DNA from: an uncultured Thalassotalea sp.
GTDB taxonomy: Bacteria > Pseudomonadota > Gammaproteobacteria > Enterobacterales > Alteromonadaceae
Length of the DNA: 64,000 nt
Assembly (NCBI GenBank): GCA_947492575.1
Contig: CANLNK010000010.1
Coordinates: 95,314-159,313 of the forward strand
Direction: 5' to 3'
The notes under the pieces are model-generated. The model was given only the letters and a program-made list of their open reading frames with translations. It was not told the DNA's origin and made no database searches. Below are positions 55,458-64,000 of the stretch, one piece after another (the stretch's first letter is position 1; every line of letters starts with the position of its first letter). Both the position numbers and the translations under genes were made by a program.

Positions 55458-56258
55458 ATGGCACAAAGTTTACATATTTCGAGTATTGGTGAAGGCACTC
55501 CAATTGTCTTGCTTCATGGTTGGGGACTAAATTCCGCCGTTTTTAAGCCATTAGCTGAGGCTCTCTCCACTGACTATCAGGTGCTATCGGTCGACTTACC
55601 AGGATATGGCTATAGCCGTGAAAATGTCCCTTCGCCTTATGATTTGAGTCGCATAGCCGACATAATTGTCGAAGGAATTGAGCAGCATACTGAGAAACCA
55701 GCGATTTATCTTGGCTGGTCGATGGGCGGTCTCATTGCAACTCATATTGCGTTAAATCATCCTTTTGAGAGGGTGCTTGGGTTAGTTACCGTAGCAAGCA
55801 CACCTTGTTTTGCTCAGCAAGAAAACTGGCCGGGCATTAAGCGCGTTCTTCTTGACGGCTTCCACCAGCAGATTGCCACTGACATTGAGAAAACACTCAA
55901 CGGATTCTTGAAAATTCAAGCGATGGGGAGCCCACATATCAAGGAAGACATCAAAAACATCCAGCGCTTGGTGATGTCCGCGCCACTCCCTGACAAAGAA
56001 GCATTGATTGGCGGTTTAGGGCTTCTAAACGATATTGATTTAAGGTCAGCACTATCAGATATTACGTCTCCTTTTTTACGCGTCTATGGAAAGATGGATG
56101 GCTTAGTGCCTAAAGCGATTATTAAGCAGGTCGAAGCACTCGCGCCTAAAAGCACTACTGTCATTCTTGACAAAGCCTCGCATGCTCCTTTTATCTCCGA
56201 TTTTGACGATTTTACTATGGCATTGAAATCGTGGTTAAAAGGTAACATCAGAACTTAA
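55458..56258 (+). CDS. bioH: Pimeloyl-ACP methyl ester carboxylesterase
   Basis: This 266-residue alpha/beta hydrolase hydrolyses pimeloyl-ACP methyl ester during biotin synthesis. IVLLHGWGLNSAVF carries the oxyanion region, GWSMGG the nucleophile Ser88, YGKMDGLVP the Asp and KASHAPFIS the His. Divergence from comF (47 bases apart) matches the bioH-gntX arrangement of E. coli. No BirA operator was seen. Confidence 0.93.
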   Translation: MAQSLHISSIGEGTPIVLLHGWGLNSAVFKPLAEALSTDYQVLSVDLPGYGYSRENVPSPYDLSRIADIIVEGIEQHTEKPAIYLGWSMGGLIATHIALNHPFERVLGLVTVASTPCFAQQENWPGIKRVLLDGFHQQIATDIEKTLNGFLKIQAMGSPHIKEDIKNIQRLVMSAPLPDKEALIGGLGLLNDIDLRSALSDITSPFLRVYGKMDGLVPKAIIKQVEALAPKSTTVILDKASHAPFISDFDDFTMALKSWLKGNIRT

Positions 56259-56385
56259 ACGATGTTTGCTACACCCCTTGTTAATATTGACTTAGCGTTG
56301 TTTTTGAACAATAATTAGACAGTGATGTCTAACAAATAGGCATAAGTGATTTGAGAGTTAGAAGTCGACAATCAAAGAGGAGTAA

Positions 56386-56664
56386 ATGATGGAGATTCAA
56401 TCAGCATTTAACGCGGGAGTTCAAGGGTTTAACAAAGCGACAGAGCTAGCTACTGAAACTGCTGGTAATATCGTCGATGCAACGGTAGTGACTCCAGAAG
56501 CAACTACTTCTGATAGCGCGAGTTTGAATTCAAGCCAAGATTTACCAAACCTTAATCAAGAGTTAGTCAATCTTAAAGTTGCAGAATATCAAGCGAAAGC
56601 GTCCGCTGAGGTGATCAAAACAGCTGATGAAACTTTAGGCACTTTACTTGATGTAACCGCATAA
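56386..56664 (+). CDS. Small protein resembling the termini of flagellar rod/hook proteins
   Basis: This 92-residue protein with AGAGGAG before the ATG has no signal peptide. The N-terminal IQSAFNAGVQGFNKATELA and the C-terminal LNQELVNLKVAEYQAKASAE continuing VIKTADETLGTLLDV look like the N- and C-terminal coiled-coil ends of FlgE/FlgG-type axial proteins (compare the family's ELVNLIVAQRAYQANAKVI). The middle domain is replaced by a short Thr/Ser/Ala linker. No flagellar genes are nearby. I do not know a tested function; it precedes the SprA-related gene by 60 bases. Confidence 0.75.
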   Translation: MMEIQSAFNAGVQGFNKATELATETAGNIVDATVVTPEATTSDSASLNSSQDLPNLNQELVNLKVAEYQAKASAEVIKTADETLGTLLDVTA

Positions 56665-56724
56665 GCTTGTGCTTAGCTAACAAAGACCATTAGCAAGGTA
56701 GTAGAACTAGGTGAAAGATACTCG

Positions 56725-57741
56725 ATGAACATTAATCCGCAGGTAACTCAACCAACGATCGCGACGACGGTTAATCCGCCGACCGATAGCTTGCGCCGAG
56801 AAAATGTTCAACGAGAAGTGATCAGTCAAACGACTGCGCCAAGTTATTCGGCTGCTGAAAAAGGTGTAGCTACAGAAAAAGAACGTGTTAGAACCCCGGC
56901 TCAAAATGTTGAAGAAGGCATAGACTTTGCGGCGATTCAAGAGCAAGCCGAGCTAGAAAACTCGACGATCAGTGAGCGCCAACCAGGCCAACAGCAGTCA
57001 GAGCAAAATGCGTCTTCAGGTGCTCAGCAGGCCGCTGAAGAAAACAGTGAAGAAAATGAAGATGCTAATGTCAATAATGACCAGCCAAGAGAGCGCTCAG
57101 CAAGCGAACGTGAAGAACCTGCTAACTCGAACGAATTAACACCACAAGAACAGCAATTAGTTCAAGACTTGAGGTCGCGCGATCTTGAAGTTAGGGCGCA
57201 CGAACAAGCACATGACACCGTAGGTGGTCGATACACAGGTTCTCCTCAATTGGAGTATGAAACAGGCCCAGATGGCAAACGTTACGCTGTCGAAGGTCAG
57301 GTTTCTGTTGATTTGAGTATACCTGATAGCCCTGAAGAAACTGTCGCAAAAATGCGTAAGGTCTATCAAGCCGCGCTAGCTCCTGCTAACCCTTCAGCGC
57401 AAGATTTACGTGTGGCTAATAAAGCATCCCGTGCAATAGCTGATGCTCAAAGTGAAATATCAAAAGCGCGTTTATCTGAAAGCGTCGAAGAAAATGACCT
57501 GTCCAAGCCATTGGGGGGAGGTGGTCCACAAATCACTTCGCTTGATGAACTTGGATCGCAAACTTCTAGTGAATTTGATGCGCAAATTGCTGCCACTATT
57601 ACTGCGCAAGAACAGATAACTGCAGAGCCGTCTAGAACTGACGAAATCAATCAACGCGCCGAACGTGTGGAAACCTTCTATCTGGCCATCAACCAAGCGT
57701 ACGATCCACCAGCGAAGAATAACTTTGTAATTCAAGCTTAA
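56725..57741 (+). CDS. SprA-related putative metalloprotease (CJM1_0395 family)
   Basis: This 338-residue protein has a long low-complexity acidic N-terminal half (about 55-140, rich in Glu, Gln, Asn and Ser). A conserved domain near 140-245 follows: LTPQEQQLVQDLRSRDLEVR, then AHEQAHDTVGG with an HEXXH-like zinc motif at about 158-162, YETGPDGKRYAVEGQVSVDL and TVAKMRKVYQAALAPANPS. The pattern matches the SprA-related family of proposed metalloproteases. No signal peptide is visible. It is probably co-transcribed with the small axial-like gene upstream. Confidence 0.85.
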   Translation: MNINPQVTQPTIATTVNPPTDSLRRENVQREVISQTTAPSYSAAEKGVATEKERVRTPAQNVEEGIDFAAIQEQAELENSTISERQPGQQQSEQNASSGAQQAAEENSEENEDANVNNDQPRERSASEREEPANSNELTPQEQQLVQDLRSRDLEVRAHEQAHDTVGGRYTGSPQLEYETGPDGKRYAVEGQVSVDLSIPDSPEETVAKMRKVYQAALAPANPSAQDLRVANKASRAIADAQSEISKARLSESVEENDLSKPLGGGGPQITSLDELGSQTSSEFDAQIAATITAQEQITAEPSRTDEINQRAERVETFYLAINQAYDPPAKNNFVIQA

Positions 57742-57776
57742 ATAGCGATTGAATTACACATTTGATTATCACGACA

Positions 57777-58304
57777 CTACTGACAACTTAACGGCTGATG
57801 CCAGTGATGGCTAATAACGTCTCCATTATCAGTAAATGTGACTTGAAATAAATGATGAAACTCTTTTTCGTCAATCGTACTCGGTACTTTGATTTTTCCT
57901 TGCGTCATCCTCGACCCTGCCAGCAAGGTTAAAAGTTCCGGAACCGTATTACTGTGTCCTACTACTAACGTATTTTTCTTTTCTTGCTTCAAAACTCTTA
58001 CAAGCTGATCTTGACCCCTAGGGCTATAGTGCTTCAGTGCAACCCCTGCTTTCTTTGCCGTCGGTTGAGCGGTCGATATAGTGCGTTGATATGTGGTGCT
58101 ATAAACCTGCGTGATATTGGCTGGCGTTAATAGTTTCGCTAACTGTTTTGCTCGCTCGTGACCACAGGGTGTGAGCTTCGGGTCATCCCCTTTGAGCTGT
58201 TTTTCGGCATGTCTAACAATATAGATAGAATAACTATCAGCGAGTGTTTGAAAACAAACGCCGATAGCAATAGCAAAGATGAGTCCTTTCTTTTTGGTAC
58301 TCAT
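57777..58304 (-). CDS. SixA-like histidine phosphatase with signal peptide
   Basis: This 175-residue phosphoglycerate-mutase-like protein has the nucleophile motif YIVRHAEKQ (RHAE form, near residue 30), YSTTYQRTISTAQP and VVGHSNTVPEL with the second His. The first 22 residues are a signal peptide, so the enzyme is probably periplasmic, unlike cytoplasmic SixA. It starts on the last base of sthA and is likely co-transcribed with it. Confidence 0.88.
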   Translation of the reverse strand: MSTKKKGLIFAIAIGVCFQTLADSYSIYIVRHAEKQLKGDDPKLTPCGHERAKQLAKLLTPANITQVYSTTYQRTISTAQPTAKKAGVALKHYSPRGQDQLVRVLKQEKKNTLVVGHSNTVPELLTLLAGSRMTQGKIKVPSTIDEKEFHHLFQVTFTDNGDVISHHWHQPLSCQ

Positions 58305-59725
58305 TAGAATAGTCGGTTCAACCCATTTAGTGCTGCCACACGATAAGCTTCAGCCATGGTTGGGTAGTTGAATGTTGTATGAATGAAATACTCAATCGTA
58401 TTTGCTTCACCTTTTTGCTGCATAATCGCCTGACCGATATGAACAATCTCTGCCGAACGCTCACCGAAGCAATGGATACCTAAAATTTCTTTGGTGTCAC
58501 AGTGAAAAAGGATTTTCAAACTGCCCACAGGGCTGGCACCAATCTGCGCGCGGGCAAGGTGTTTAAAGGAAGCTCGTCCTACTTCATAAGGAATTTTAGC
58601 TGCGGTGAGTTCTTGTTCTGTTTTACCTACCGACGACATTTCAGGAATTGTATAAATACCAGTCGGAATATCTTCAATCAACTGCCCTTCTTCTGCATTC
58701 TTTAGGATGTAGTCTGCAGCAATTCGTCCTTGGTCATAAGCTGCACTGGCTAAGCTCGGGTAACCGATCACGTCGCCAATAGCATAAATATTATCAACGT
58801 CTGTTTTGTAGCATTTGTCGACTGTAAGTGAACCTCTCGAGTTTGCCGTTAAGCCAACATTTTCAATACCGAGAGAGTCAGTATTACCAGTACGCCCGTT
58901 AGCGAATAGAATGCAGTCGGCCTTCATTCGCTTACCTGATTGAAGCGTCAATACAACCCCATCATCTTTACCTTCGATAGCGTCGTACTCTTCGCCATGA
59001 CGGATCACAATGCCACTATTCCAGAAATGGTAACTGAGGGAGTCTGTCATCTCGGCATCCATAAACGACAATAATCGGTCACGGGTGTTAATCAAATCGA
59101 CTTTACAACCTAATCCTCTAAAGATAGAAGCGTACTCACAGCCAATGACACCGGCACCATAGATAATGATCGATTTAGGCTCGTGTTTTAACGACAAAAT
59201 CGTATCCGAGTCGTAAATACGTGAATGTGTAAAATCGACTTCTGGCGGTCGATAAGGTCTAGAGCCAGTTGCAATGACAATCGTCTGTGCTGAAATTTGC
59301 TCACTCGTGCCGTCAGGGTATTCGATGAGCAAAGTGTGCTTATCAACAAAGGTTGCCGTACCGTGATAAACCTCTACTTCATTTCGACTGTAAAAACCGC
59401 CGCGTAATCGCACCTGATCTCTAATAACTTTCGTCGTGTGTTGTAGAATGTTATCGAAAGTAAGTGTTGCAGCTTTCTCTGAACGGTTAAATAGCGGGTT
59501 ATTATTGTATTCGATTAAACGACTAACAGAATGACGAAGTGCTTTTGAAGGAATGGTTCCCCAGTGGGTACAACCACCGCCAACCTCAGAATGCTTTTCA
59601 ACAACAGCGACTTTCTTACCTGCCTTAGTAAGATTCATAGCTGCACCTTCGCCACCAGGGCCTGTGCCTATTACAATGGCGTCGAAGTCGAATGATTTTT
59701 TTGAAGTGGGAGCTGCTTTAGCCAA
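58304..59725 (-). CDS. sthA: Soluble pyridine nucleotide transhydrogenase
   Basis: This 473-residue FAD enzyme transfers hydride between NADPH and NAD+. The FAD loop is [15 protein letters not shown] (residues 16-30). [18 protein letters not shown] is the SthA version of the disulfide region, with only one Cys, so no redox-active disulfide. [16 protein letters not shown] is the NAD(P) loop, and the C-terminal dimer domain ends [20 protein letters not shown]. It is conserved upstream of fabR and trmA as in E. coli; the oxyR found between them there is absent here. Confidence 0.97.
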   Translation of the reverse strand: MAKAAPTSKKSFDFDAIVIGTGPGGEGAAMNLTKAGKKVAVVEKHSEVGGGCTHWGTIPSKALRHSVSRLIEYNNNPLFNRSEKAATLTFDNILQHTTKVIRDQVRLRGGFYSRNEVEVYHGTATFVDKHTLLIEYPDGTSEQISAQTIVIATGSRPYRPPEVDFTHSRIYDSDTILSLKHEPKSIIIYGAGVIGCEYASIFRGLGCKVDLINTRDRLLSFMDAEMTDSLSYHFWNSGIVIRHGEEYDAIEGKDDGVVLTLQSGKRMKADCILFANGRTGNTDSLGIENVGLTANSRGSLTVDKCYKTDVDNIYAIGDVIGYPSLASAAYDQGRIAADYILKNAEEGQLIEDIPTGIYTIPEMSSVGKTEQELTAAKIPYEVGRASFKHLARAQIGASPVGSLKILFHCDTKEILGIHCFGERSAEIVHIGQAIMQQKGEANTIEYFIHTTFNYPTMAEAYRVAALNGLNRLF

Positions 59726-59824
59726 GTGTACCTTCCTCTATTTTTGCGCTATGAAAAAATAGTAGCAGGAAATAGCGGTGAGGTAACTACTAACAGCCTG
59801 TTTATCTTTAAATTTAGAGTAGAA

Positions 59825-59862
59825 CCAACTTAGTAAGTTTTAGTGAAACTTAACTAAGTTGG
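59825..59862. repeat. Long hairpin between sthA and the desaturase gene
   Basis: CCAACTTAGT (59825-59834) plus AAGTTT pair with AAACTT plus ACTAAGTTGG (ending 59862), giving 16 base pairs around a TAGTG loop with one bulged A. No clear T-run follows on either strand. It lies in the 191-base gap downstream of the desaturase gene and upstream of sthA, so it may terminate the first or regulate the second. Confidence 0.7.
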
Positions 59863-59916
59863 CTGGTTTAAATAAACAGTAATGTGTTTAAGAACTGATT
59901 ATTATCGATGTGATTG

Positions 59917-61035
59917 TTAGGCAAGATTTGCTGTTAACAGTTGCCAGCTCTTACGCTGAGTAGCTAAGTTCTCTTTCAATTCATTGAATTGCTTCATTAA
60001 TTCAGAATTCTCCACATCTGTTAAAATCTGTTCCTTCTTAGCCATTAGTATTTGCTTCTTAATGGCATAAAACTCATTAAGCTTCACGACCAATGCATCA
60101 TATTCAGCTTGCAACTTAAGCTTCATTTCTTCAGCTTGAGGGTGTGACGTTAAACGTTGTTGGCTGCGCTTTAACGCCATTGAAAGCTTCGCTTTTTCTA
60201 CTTTGTCTTCAGGACTCGTACGCAACTTAGACGTCAGGCCAACATATTCACAACCTTTGATTAGCCATTTTGTTGGGTCAAACTGGTACCAACGAATACC
60301 GTTACGGTAGTCGTTCTCAAAGATGTGGTGATAGTTATGATAGCCTTCGCCAAAGGTGAAGAACGCGAGAATACCATTGTCACGAGCGGTGTTTTTGTCA
60401 GTGTAAGTCTGCTTACCCCAAATATGCGCTAATGAGTTGATAAAGAATGTAGTGTGATGGCTCATCACTAAGCGGAAGAAGCCAACTAGTAATAAGCTGC
60501 TAATGATATCGCCATTTAAAATACCGAATAACAACGGAATACCAAAGTTCATTAATACGCTAAGCAGTAGATAGTTCTTGTGTTGCCACATAACGATCTT
60601 ATCTTTCTGCAGGTCACGCACATTATCATAGTTAGTGTAACGACTTGCTTGATACTCGCGTAACATCCAGCCGATATGCGAATACCAAAAACCACGCTTT
60701 GCTGAGTACGGATCAACATCATTATTATCTACGTGTTTGTGATGGATTCTGTGATCAGAAGACCAATGTAATATACTGTTCTGTAGTGCAAATGCGCCAC
60801 CTAAGGCAAATATCAAGCGCATGCTCCAGTGTGCTTGATAAGTTTTATGTGACCACAAACGGTGATAACCGGCAGTGATGGACATACCACAAAAGATGAA
60901 GCAAACAATTGCCATGGTAATTTCAGCGCCGTCAAATCCATGTGTTATTGCGCGGTAAGGTACTGCGATAGCAGCAAAAAGAAATGTGATGGTAAAAACC
61001 GCGACATTCAGCCAAATAATAGGGGGTTTCTTCAT
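59917..61035 (-). CDS. Delta-9 fatty acid desaturase with C-terminal coiled coil
   Basis: This 372-residue membrane di-iron desaturase is predicted to insert a cis double bond into acyl-CoA or lipid acyl chains. The three His boxes are HRLWSH (58-63), HRIHH (95-99) and GEGYHNYHH (near 235-243). Four membrane helices surround them. The last 95 residues or so form a charged, heptad-type coiled coil (for example AEEMKLKLQAEYDALVVKL), not seen in the core family. The ATG at 61035 with GGA upstream is chosen; a TTG at 61068 would add 11 residues and place the start within the operator. Confidence 0.93.
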   Translation of the reverse strand: MKKPPIIWLNVAVFTITFLFAAIAVPYRAITHGFDGAEITMAIVCFIFCGMSITAGYHRLWSHKTYQAHWSMRLIFALGGAFALQNSILHWSSDHRIHHKHVDNNDVDPYSAKRGFWYSHIGWMLREYQASRYTNYDNVRDLQKDKIVMWQHKNYLLLSVLMNFGIPLLFGILNGDIISSLLLVGFFRLVMSHHTTFFINSLAHIWGKQTYTDKNTARDNGILAFFTFGEGYHNYHHIFENDYRNGIRWYQFDPTKWLIKGCEYVGLTSKLRTSPEDKVEKAKLSMALKRSQQRLTSHPQAEEMKLKLQAEYDALVVKLNEFYAIKKQILMAKKEQILTDVENSELMKQFNELKENLATQRKSWQLLTANLA

Positions 61036-61059
61036 TAGAATTCCAAACAGAGAATTTTG

Positions 61060-61077
61060 AGCGTACAACTGTTCACT
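61060..61077. promoter_or_regulatory. Probable FabR/DesT-type operator upstream of the desaturase gene
   Basis: AGCGTACAACTGTTCACT is an imperfect 18-base palindrome, 24 bases upstream of the desaturase ATG and within the divergent fabR intergenic region. Its shape (AGNGNACA with a TGTNCNCT partner) resembles operators recognised by FabR and DesT repressors of unsaturated fatty acid genes. Recognition by the adjacent FabR is inferred. Confidence 0.6.
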
Positions 61078-61199
61078 ATTTTAGTCAGACAGCAGAGCGA
61101 GTCAAGCAAGTGATAGCTATTTCGTTGAAATGTTTTGCGCTGACAATACCGCTCGAATTCAGTATTATTGCAAGCAATTAATAGAGTTAGAGGTGTTTC

Positions 61200-61826
61200 A
61201 TGGCTGGTATTCGTGCCCAACAAAAAGAAAAGACAAGAAGGCAATTAATTGAAGCGGCTTTAGGCCAGCTTAGTGCCGATAGAAGTTTTTCCAGCCTAAG
61301 CTTAAGAGAAGTGGCGAAAGAAGCGGGGTTAGCACCAACTTCTTTTTATCGTCATTTCTCAGATATGGATGAATTAGGTTTAACCTTGGTTGATGAAGCT
61401 GGCTTAACGTTGCGTCAGTTAATGCGCCAAGCGCGAGTGAGAATTGAAAAAGGTGGCTCTGTGATTAAAATATCAGTGCACACTTTTATGGAATTTATAG
61501 AAAGTAACGAAAATATCTTCCGCTTATTATTACGAGAACGGTCAGGAATTGCACCAGAGTTCCGTGCGGCCGTAAATCGAGAAATTCGTTATTTTACGAT
61601 GGAGCTGTGTGACTACATTGAAAAAGCGAACAAGCTAGATCGCGATGTTGCTTATTTACAGGCCCATGCAGCAGTGACGATAGTGTTTAGTGCGGGGGCT
61701 GAGGCAATAGACTTAGATAAGAAAGAGCGTGAGGATTTAGCGAATCGCATCATCGAACAGCTACGAATAATTGCGAGAGGCGCACAAGATATGCAATCTA
61801 GGCGCCCCGCGGTAACTGCTGAATAG
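61200..61826 (+). CDS. fabR: TetR-family repressor FabR
   Basis: This 208-residue repressor of unsaturated fatty acid genes opens [20 protein letters not shown]. The helix-turn-helix [20 protein letters not shown] (residues 39-58) has the FabR-specific APTSFYRHF signature. The ligand domain includes [19 protein letters not shown]. It is divergent from the desaturase gene, an arrangement that recalls DesT/DesC of Pseudomonas. It converges with trmA with only eight bases between stops. Confidence 0.95.
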   Translation: MAGIRAQQKEKTRRQLIEAALGQLSADRSFSSLSLREVAKEAGLAPTSFYRHFSDMDELGLTLVDEAGLTLRQLMRQARVRIEKGGSVIKISVHTFMEFIESNENIFRLLLRERSGIAPEFRAAVNREIRYFTMELCDYIEKANKLDRDVAYLQAHAAVTIVFSAGAEAIDLDKKEREDLANRIIEQLRIIARGAQDMQSRRPAVTAE

Positions 61827-61834
61827 AAGGCTTT

Positions 61835-62929
61835 TTATTTGCGCTTTAGAATCACACCACACTCAACATGGTGGGTGTACGGAAATTGATCGAAAAGCGC
61901 GAATTGCTCTATTGAATGTGTAGTGGTTAACGCCTGTAAGTTACTTTTTAGTGTTTCAGGGTTACAAGAGATATAAACAATCATGTCGAAACGTCGTGCT
62001 AACTCAACACTGTCAGGGTCAAGTCCAGCGCGCGGTGGGTCAACAAGTACTGTATCAAACCGGTAGCTAGTCAAATCGAAACCCTCTAAACGTCGAAACG
62101 TTCTTTCGCCATTCATGGCTTGAGTAAACTCTTCACTCGACATACGCACAATATCCACATTGTCGATATTGTTCATTTCAATATTTAACTGGGCTGAATT
62201 TACTGACGTCTTAGAAATCTCTGTACCGAGTACACGCTCAAAATTATCGGCAAGCGCTAGGCTAAAGTTACCATTGCCACAATAAAGCTCAATTAAGTCT
62301 CCACCTCTACCTTGGGTAGCAGTCTTGGCCCAACTTAACATGTGTTGGTTAACGATACCGTTTGGTTGAGTAAAACTATTCTCTATTTGTTGGTAACGAT
62401 ACTCTTTGCCTTCTACGGTAAGCGTTTCGGTAACAAAGTCTTTATCCAAAATAACTTTTTGCTTGCGAGCGCGACCAATTATATCAGTTGGCGCGATGTG
62501 CTTTAGGTGTTCTTTCAGCAACAGGGCTTGCGTTTGCCATTCATCATCAAGTTGTTTGTGATAAAGCATACTGACGAGAAGCTCACCGCTCAACGTTGAC
62601 AAAAAGTCTACTTGAAACAGCTTTTGTCTCAGTACAGTGTTGCTCTTAATAAATGTAGTGATCGCAGGCATTGCTTGATTTATAATCTCGCTTGCTGCAG
62701 GAAATTGAGTAACAGTGAACTTTTCCTTAGTTTCACTATTGAACATTATATAGTTAAGGTCATCACCTTCATGCCAGACTCTAAACTCAGCACGTAATCG
62801 ATAGTTCAGAGGATTTGACTCAAATACTTCTGTTGTTGGTAAAGAAAATTCTTCAAATAACGATTTTATTTGTTCTTCTTTATCTACGAGCTGTTTTTGG
62901 TAGTTATCTGGATGAATATGACTAAACAT
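61835..62929 (-). CDS. trmA: tRNA (uracil-5-)-methyltransferase
   Basis: This 364-residue SAM-dependent enzyme makes the T54 ribothymidine of tRNAs. [19 protein letters not shown] is the SAM loop, [14 protein letters not shown] a conserved catalytic-side motif and [15 protein letters not shown] carries the nucleophilic Cys. The C-terminal Glu is in [12 protein letters not shown]. The length equals that of E. coli TrmA (366). A neighbouring fabR and a following rRNA promoter match the E. coli order. Confidence 0.97.
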   Translation of the reverse strand: MFSHIHPDNYQKQLVDKEEQIKSLFEEFSLPTTEVFESNPLNYRLRAEFRVWHEGDDLNYIMFNSETKEKFTVTQFPAASEIINQAMPAITTFIKSNTVLRQKLFQVDFLSTLSGELLVSMLYHKQLDDEWQTQALLLKEHLKHIAPTDIIGRARKQKVILDKDFVTETLTVEGKEYRYQQIENSFTQPNGIVNQHMLSWAKTATQGRGGDLIELYCGNGNFSLALADNFERVLGTEISKTSVNSAQLNIEMNNIDNVDIVRMSSEEFTQAMNGERTFRRLEGFDLTSYRFDTVLVDPPRAGLDPDSVELARRFDMIVYISCNPETLKSNLQALTTTHSIEQFALFDQFPYTHHVECGVILKRK

Positions 62930-63010
62930 AATTTTGCCTCAATTTCAGGGAGCGCAGATTTTAACCGTAACTGCGCATATGTCTAGTATATATCTCTATA
63001 TAAGGCGGGT

Positions 63011-63808
63011 TTAATCTTTTCGTGATGCTAACTTTGCAAGTTCTTCTTTATTTACGCCACTTTCAAGGGCAGCTTTGATTACTACTTCCTTATCGGCGCC
63101 ATTATCAATAGCAAAATTAACGATTTCTTGATGTTTATTCGGGGCATGAGTAGTAATCGTGGTCGCTACTACTTGTTCAGTTTCTTCTGGAAATAAATCT
63201 AGGGCAGACTTCATGAAAGTTAAAACACTATCGGGTACCGCGTTAATTGCGGCAGATAATATCTCTTTGAGTTTTTCCGGGTAACTCTCTAATGTGGTAT
63301 CTACAACAGTTTGTTGATCAATAGCCCCACTGGTAATAGTTACCCTAACGATGCTGTTAATCTCTGCAATGTCATTTTCAACAGCCGTTTCTAGAATTTC
63401 GCTAGCAAATGCTGGGTCTGCTTCTATAGCGATGGCAACAATTTCACTAGTATTAGCGACATTACTATCGATAGCAGCTTTAACGACATTACAAGCTAAA
63501 GCGGGTTCTGCTCTTAATAGCCCTTTGATGACTTGTTCATATTGTTCGGGATATAAGGTCAGCGCAGCTTTTGTAATTACATCAGCTTTTTCAGGATAGC
63601 GGGTAACCATTGAGCTCAAGCCTCTAGCAATATGATGACCATCTTTAGTTTGTTGTTTAACGAAGTTGATCACATGGTCGCTAGGTTGATGCGAGCTAAT
63701 AGCTTGAGCCGAGCCTGTTAACATAAAGTAAGAACACGCAACGCCAAAATATAGCATTGGAAGTGAAGGGAGTTTTAATCTTTGGGTTTCTGTAAAGATA
63801 TACTTCAT
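63011..63808 (-). CDS. Secreted protein of tandem 15-residue helical repeats
   Basis: This 265-residue protein has a signal peptide ending near AQA-I (residue 36). From residue 56 to the C-terminus it is a nearly perfect tandem array of 15-residue units, about 14 in all, aligned on a [Y/F/D/E]-P start and a V/I-V/I-x-x-A-I/L core, e.g. YPEKADVITKAALTL (71-85), DPAFASEILETAVEN (131-145) and YPEKLKEILSAAINA (176-190). One extra residue occurs at 221 and one unit (237-250) is one short. Two units would make a helical hairpin, suggesting a HEAT-like solenoid. I do not recognise the family. GGAAGG upstream supports ATG 63808. Confidence 0.8.
   Translation of the reverse strand: MKYIFTETQRLKLPSLPMLYFGVACSYFMLTGSAQAISSHQPSDHVINFVKQQTKDGHHIARGLSSMVTRYPEKADVITKAALTLYPEQYEQVIKGLLRAEPALACNVVKAAIDSNVANTSEIVAIAIEADPAFASEILETAVENDIAEINSIVRVTITSGAIDQQTVVDTTLESYPEKLKEILSAAINAVPDSVLTFMKSALDLFPEETEQVVATTITTHAPNKHQEIVNFAIDNGADKEVVIKAALESGVNKEELAKLASRKD
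63014..63643 (-). repeat. Tandem 45-bp coding repeats (15-residue units)
   Basis: Coding repeats of the solenoid protein cover residues 56-265. The units have diverged at DNA level, with conserved hydrophobic and Pro codons, so they are old and not a recently expanded minisatellite. Confidence 0.75.
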
Positions 63809-63955
63809 ATATTACCTTCCAGTAAATCTAGTTTCGGCACATTCATTATTATTAGTATTTTTCGCGAATATCTGTACGACATATAAGCATATTGACAACG
63901 TTTTGGCTAGTTAGTTCATTAAATGAGCAAACAAACAAAAAGTTTAAAATAGTGC

Positions 63956-63983
63956 TTGATCCTTTTTCGAAAGTGTCTAAAAT
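63956..63983 (+). promoter_or_regulatory. Probable rRNA operon P1 promoter
   Basis: TTGATC (63956-63961), a 16-base spacer and TAAAAT (63978-63983) are followed directly by GCGC and CTCCACT-like GCATCCACTT. This closely resembles the P1 promoters of E. coli rrn operons (TATAAT then GCGCC-CCACT). An A-rich UP-element-like tract (63928-63950) lies upstream. The position after trmA matches E. coli, where an rrn operon follows. The operon itself would start beyond the window. Confidence 0.75.
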
Positions 63984-64000
63984 GCGCATCCACTTCTCAG

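Noticed and set aside
1..64000. CRISPR arrays, tRNA genes, insertion sequences, phage genes and antiphage systems
   Set aside because: I found no regularly spaced direct repeats, cloverleaf-type sequences, transposase, integrase or known defence domain on either strand.

Overview
The window looks like chromosomal DNA of a marine gammaproteobacterium, most likely an Alteromonadales member close to Colwellia or Thalassotalea. This is inferred from gene content and order. Two conserved gammaproteobacterial neighbourhoods are present: nfuA / comF (gntX) / bioH, and sthA / fabR / trmA followed by what looks like an rRNA P1 promoter at the right edge. E. coli has the same order before rrnB. DNA is moderately AT-rich, and more so in the middle of the polysaccharide region. 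No tRNA, rRNA body, insertion sequence, phage gene or CRISPR array was seen.

Bases 1-38096 (about 60% of the window) form a large surface or exopolysaccharide locus of the exosortase A (XrtA / PEP-CTERM associated) type. A leftward operon (1-4400) encodes the envelope export machinery: outer-membrane polysaccharide export lipoprotein, Wzz-like chain-length protein, tyrosine autokinase and an outer-membrane beta-barrel cut by the window edge. A divergent rightward operon (4609-25206) carries the priming sugar transferase, deacetylase, FemAB-like protein, XrtA glycosyltransferases, a GDP-heptose cassette (hddA, gmhA, hddC), an exosortase A-EpsI fusion, an AsnB-like amidotransferase, more glycosyltransferases, three sulfotransferases, a beta-helix protein, a 38-codon membrane microprotein, an O-ligase/polymerase and an acyltransferase. 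A second, convergent set (38096-25196, leftward) adds a UDP-glucuronate 4-epimerase-like enzyme, a GNAT/FemAB protein, two flippases, an ATP-grasp/low-molecular-weight phosphatase fusion, a deacetylase, three glycosyltransferases, a fourth sulfotransferase and a second acyltransferase. Together these predict a sulfated, acylated, probably heptose- and uronate-containing polymer. The number of modifying enzymes is unusual for an XrtA locus.

Bases 38200-48446 are core genome: lexA with its own SOS operator, then an aa3-type cytochrome c oxidase cluster (coxB with two haem c domains, coxA, ctaG, coxC, a DUF2909 gene on the opposite strand, SURF1, a Sco-like protein with a CX3C motif, ctaA, ctaB, sco).

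Bases 48497-64000 are mostly housekeeping: a secreted polysaccharide deacetylase, a DinF-type MATE transporter, nfuA, a large M14 peptidase, comF, bioH, a small flagellar-axial-like protein next to a SprA-related putative metalloprotease, a SixA-like phosphatase, sthA, a delta-9 desaturase with a long coiled-coil tail divergent from fabR, trmA, and a secreted protein made almost entirely of 15-residue repeats. The points most worth following up are the sulfation/heptose expansion of the XrtA locus, the ATP-grasp-phosphatase fusion, the 38-codon gene and the 15-residue-repeat protein.
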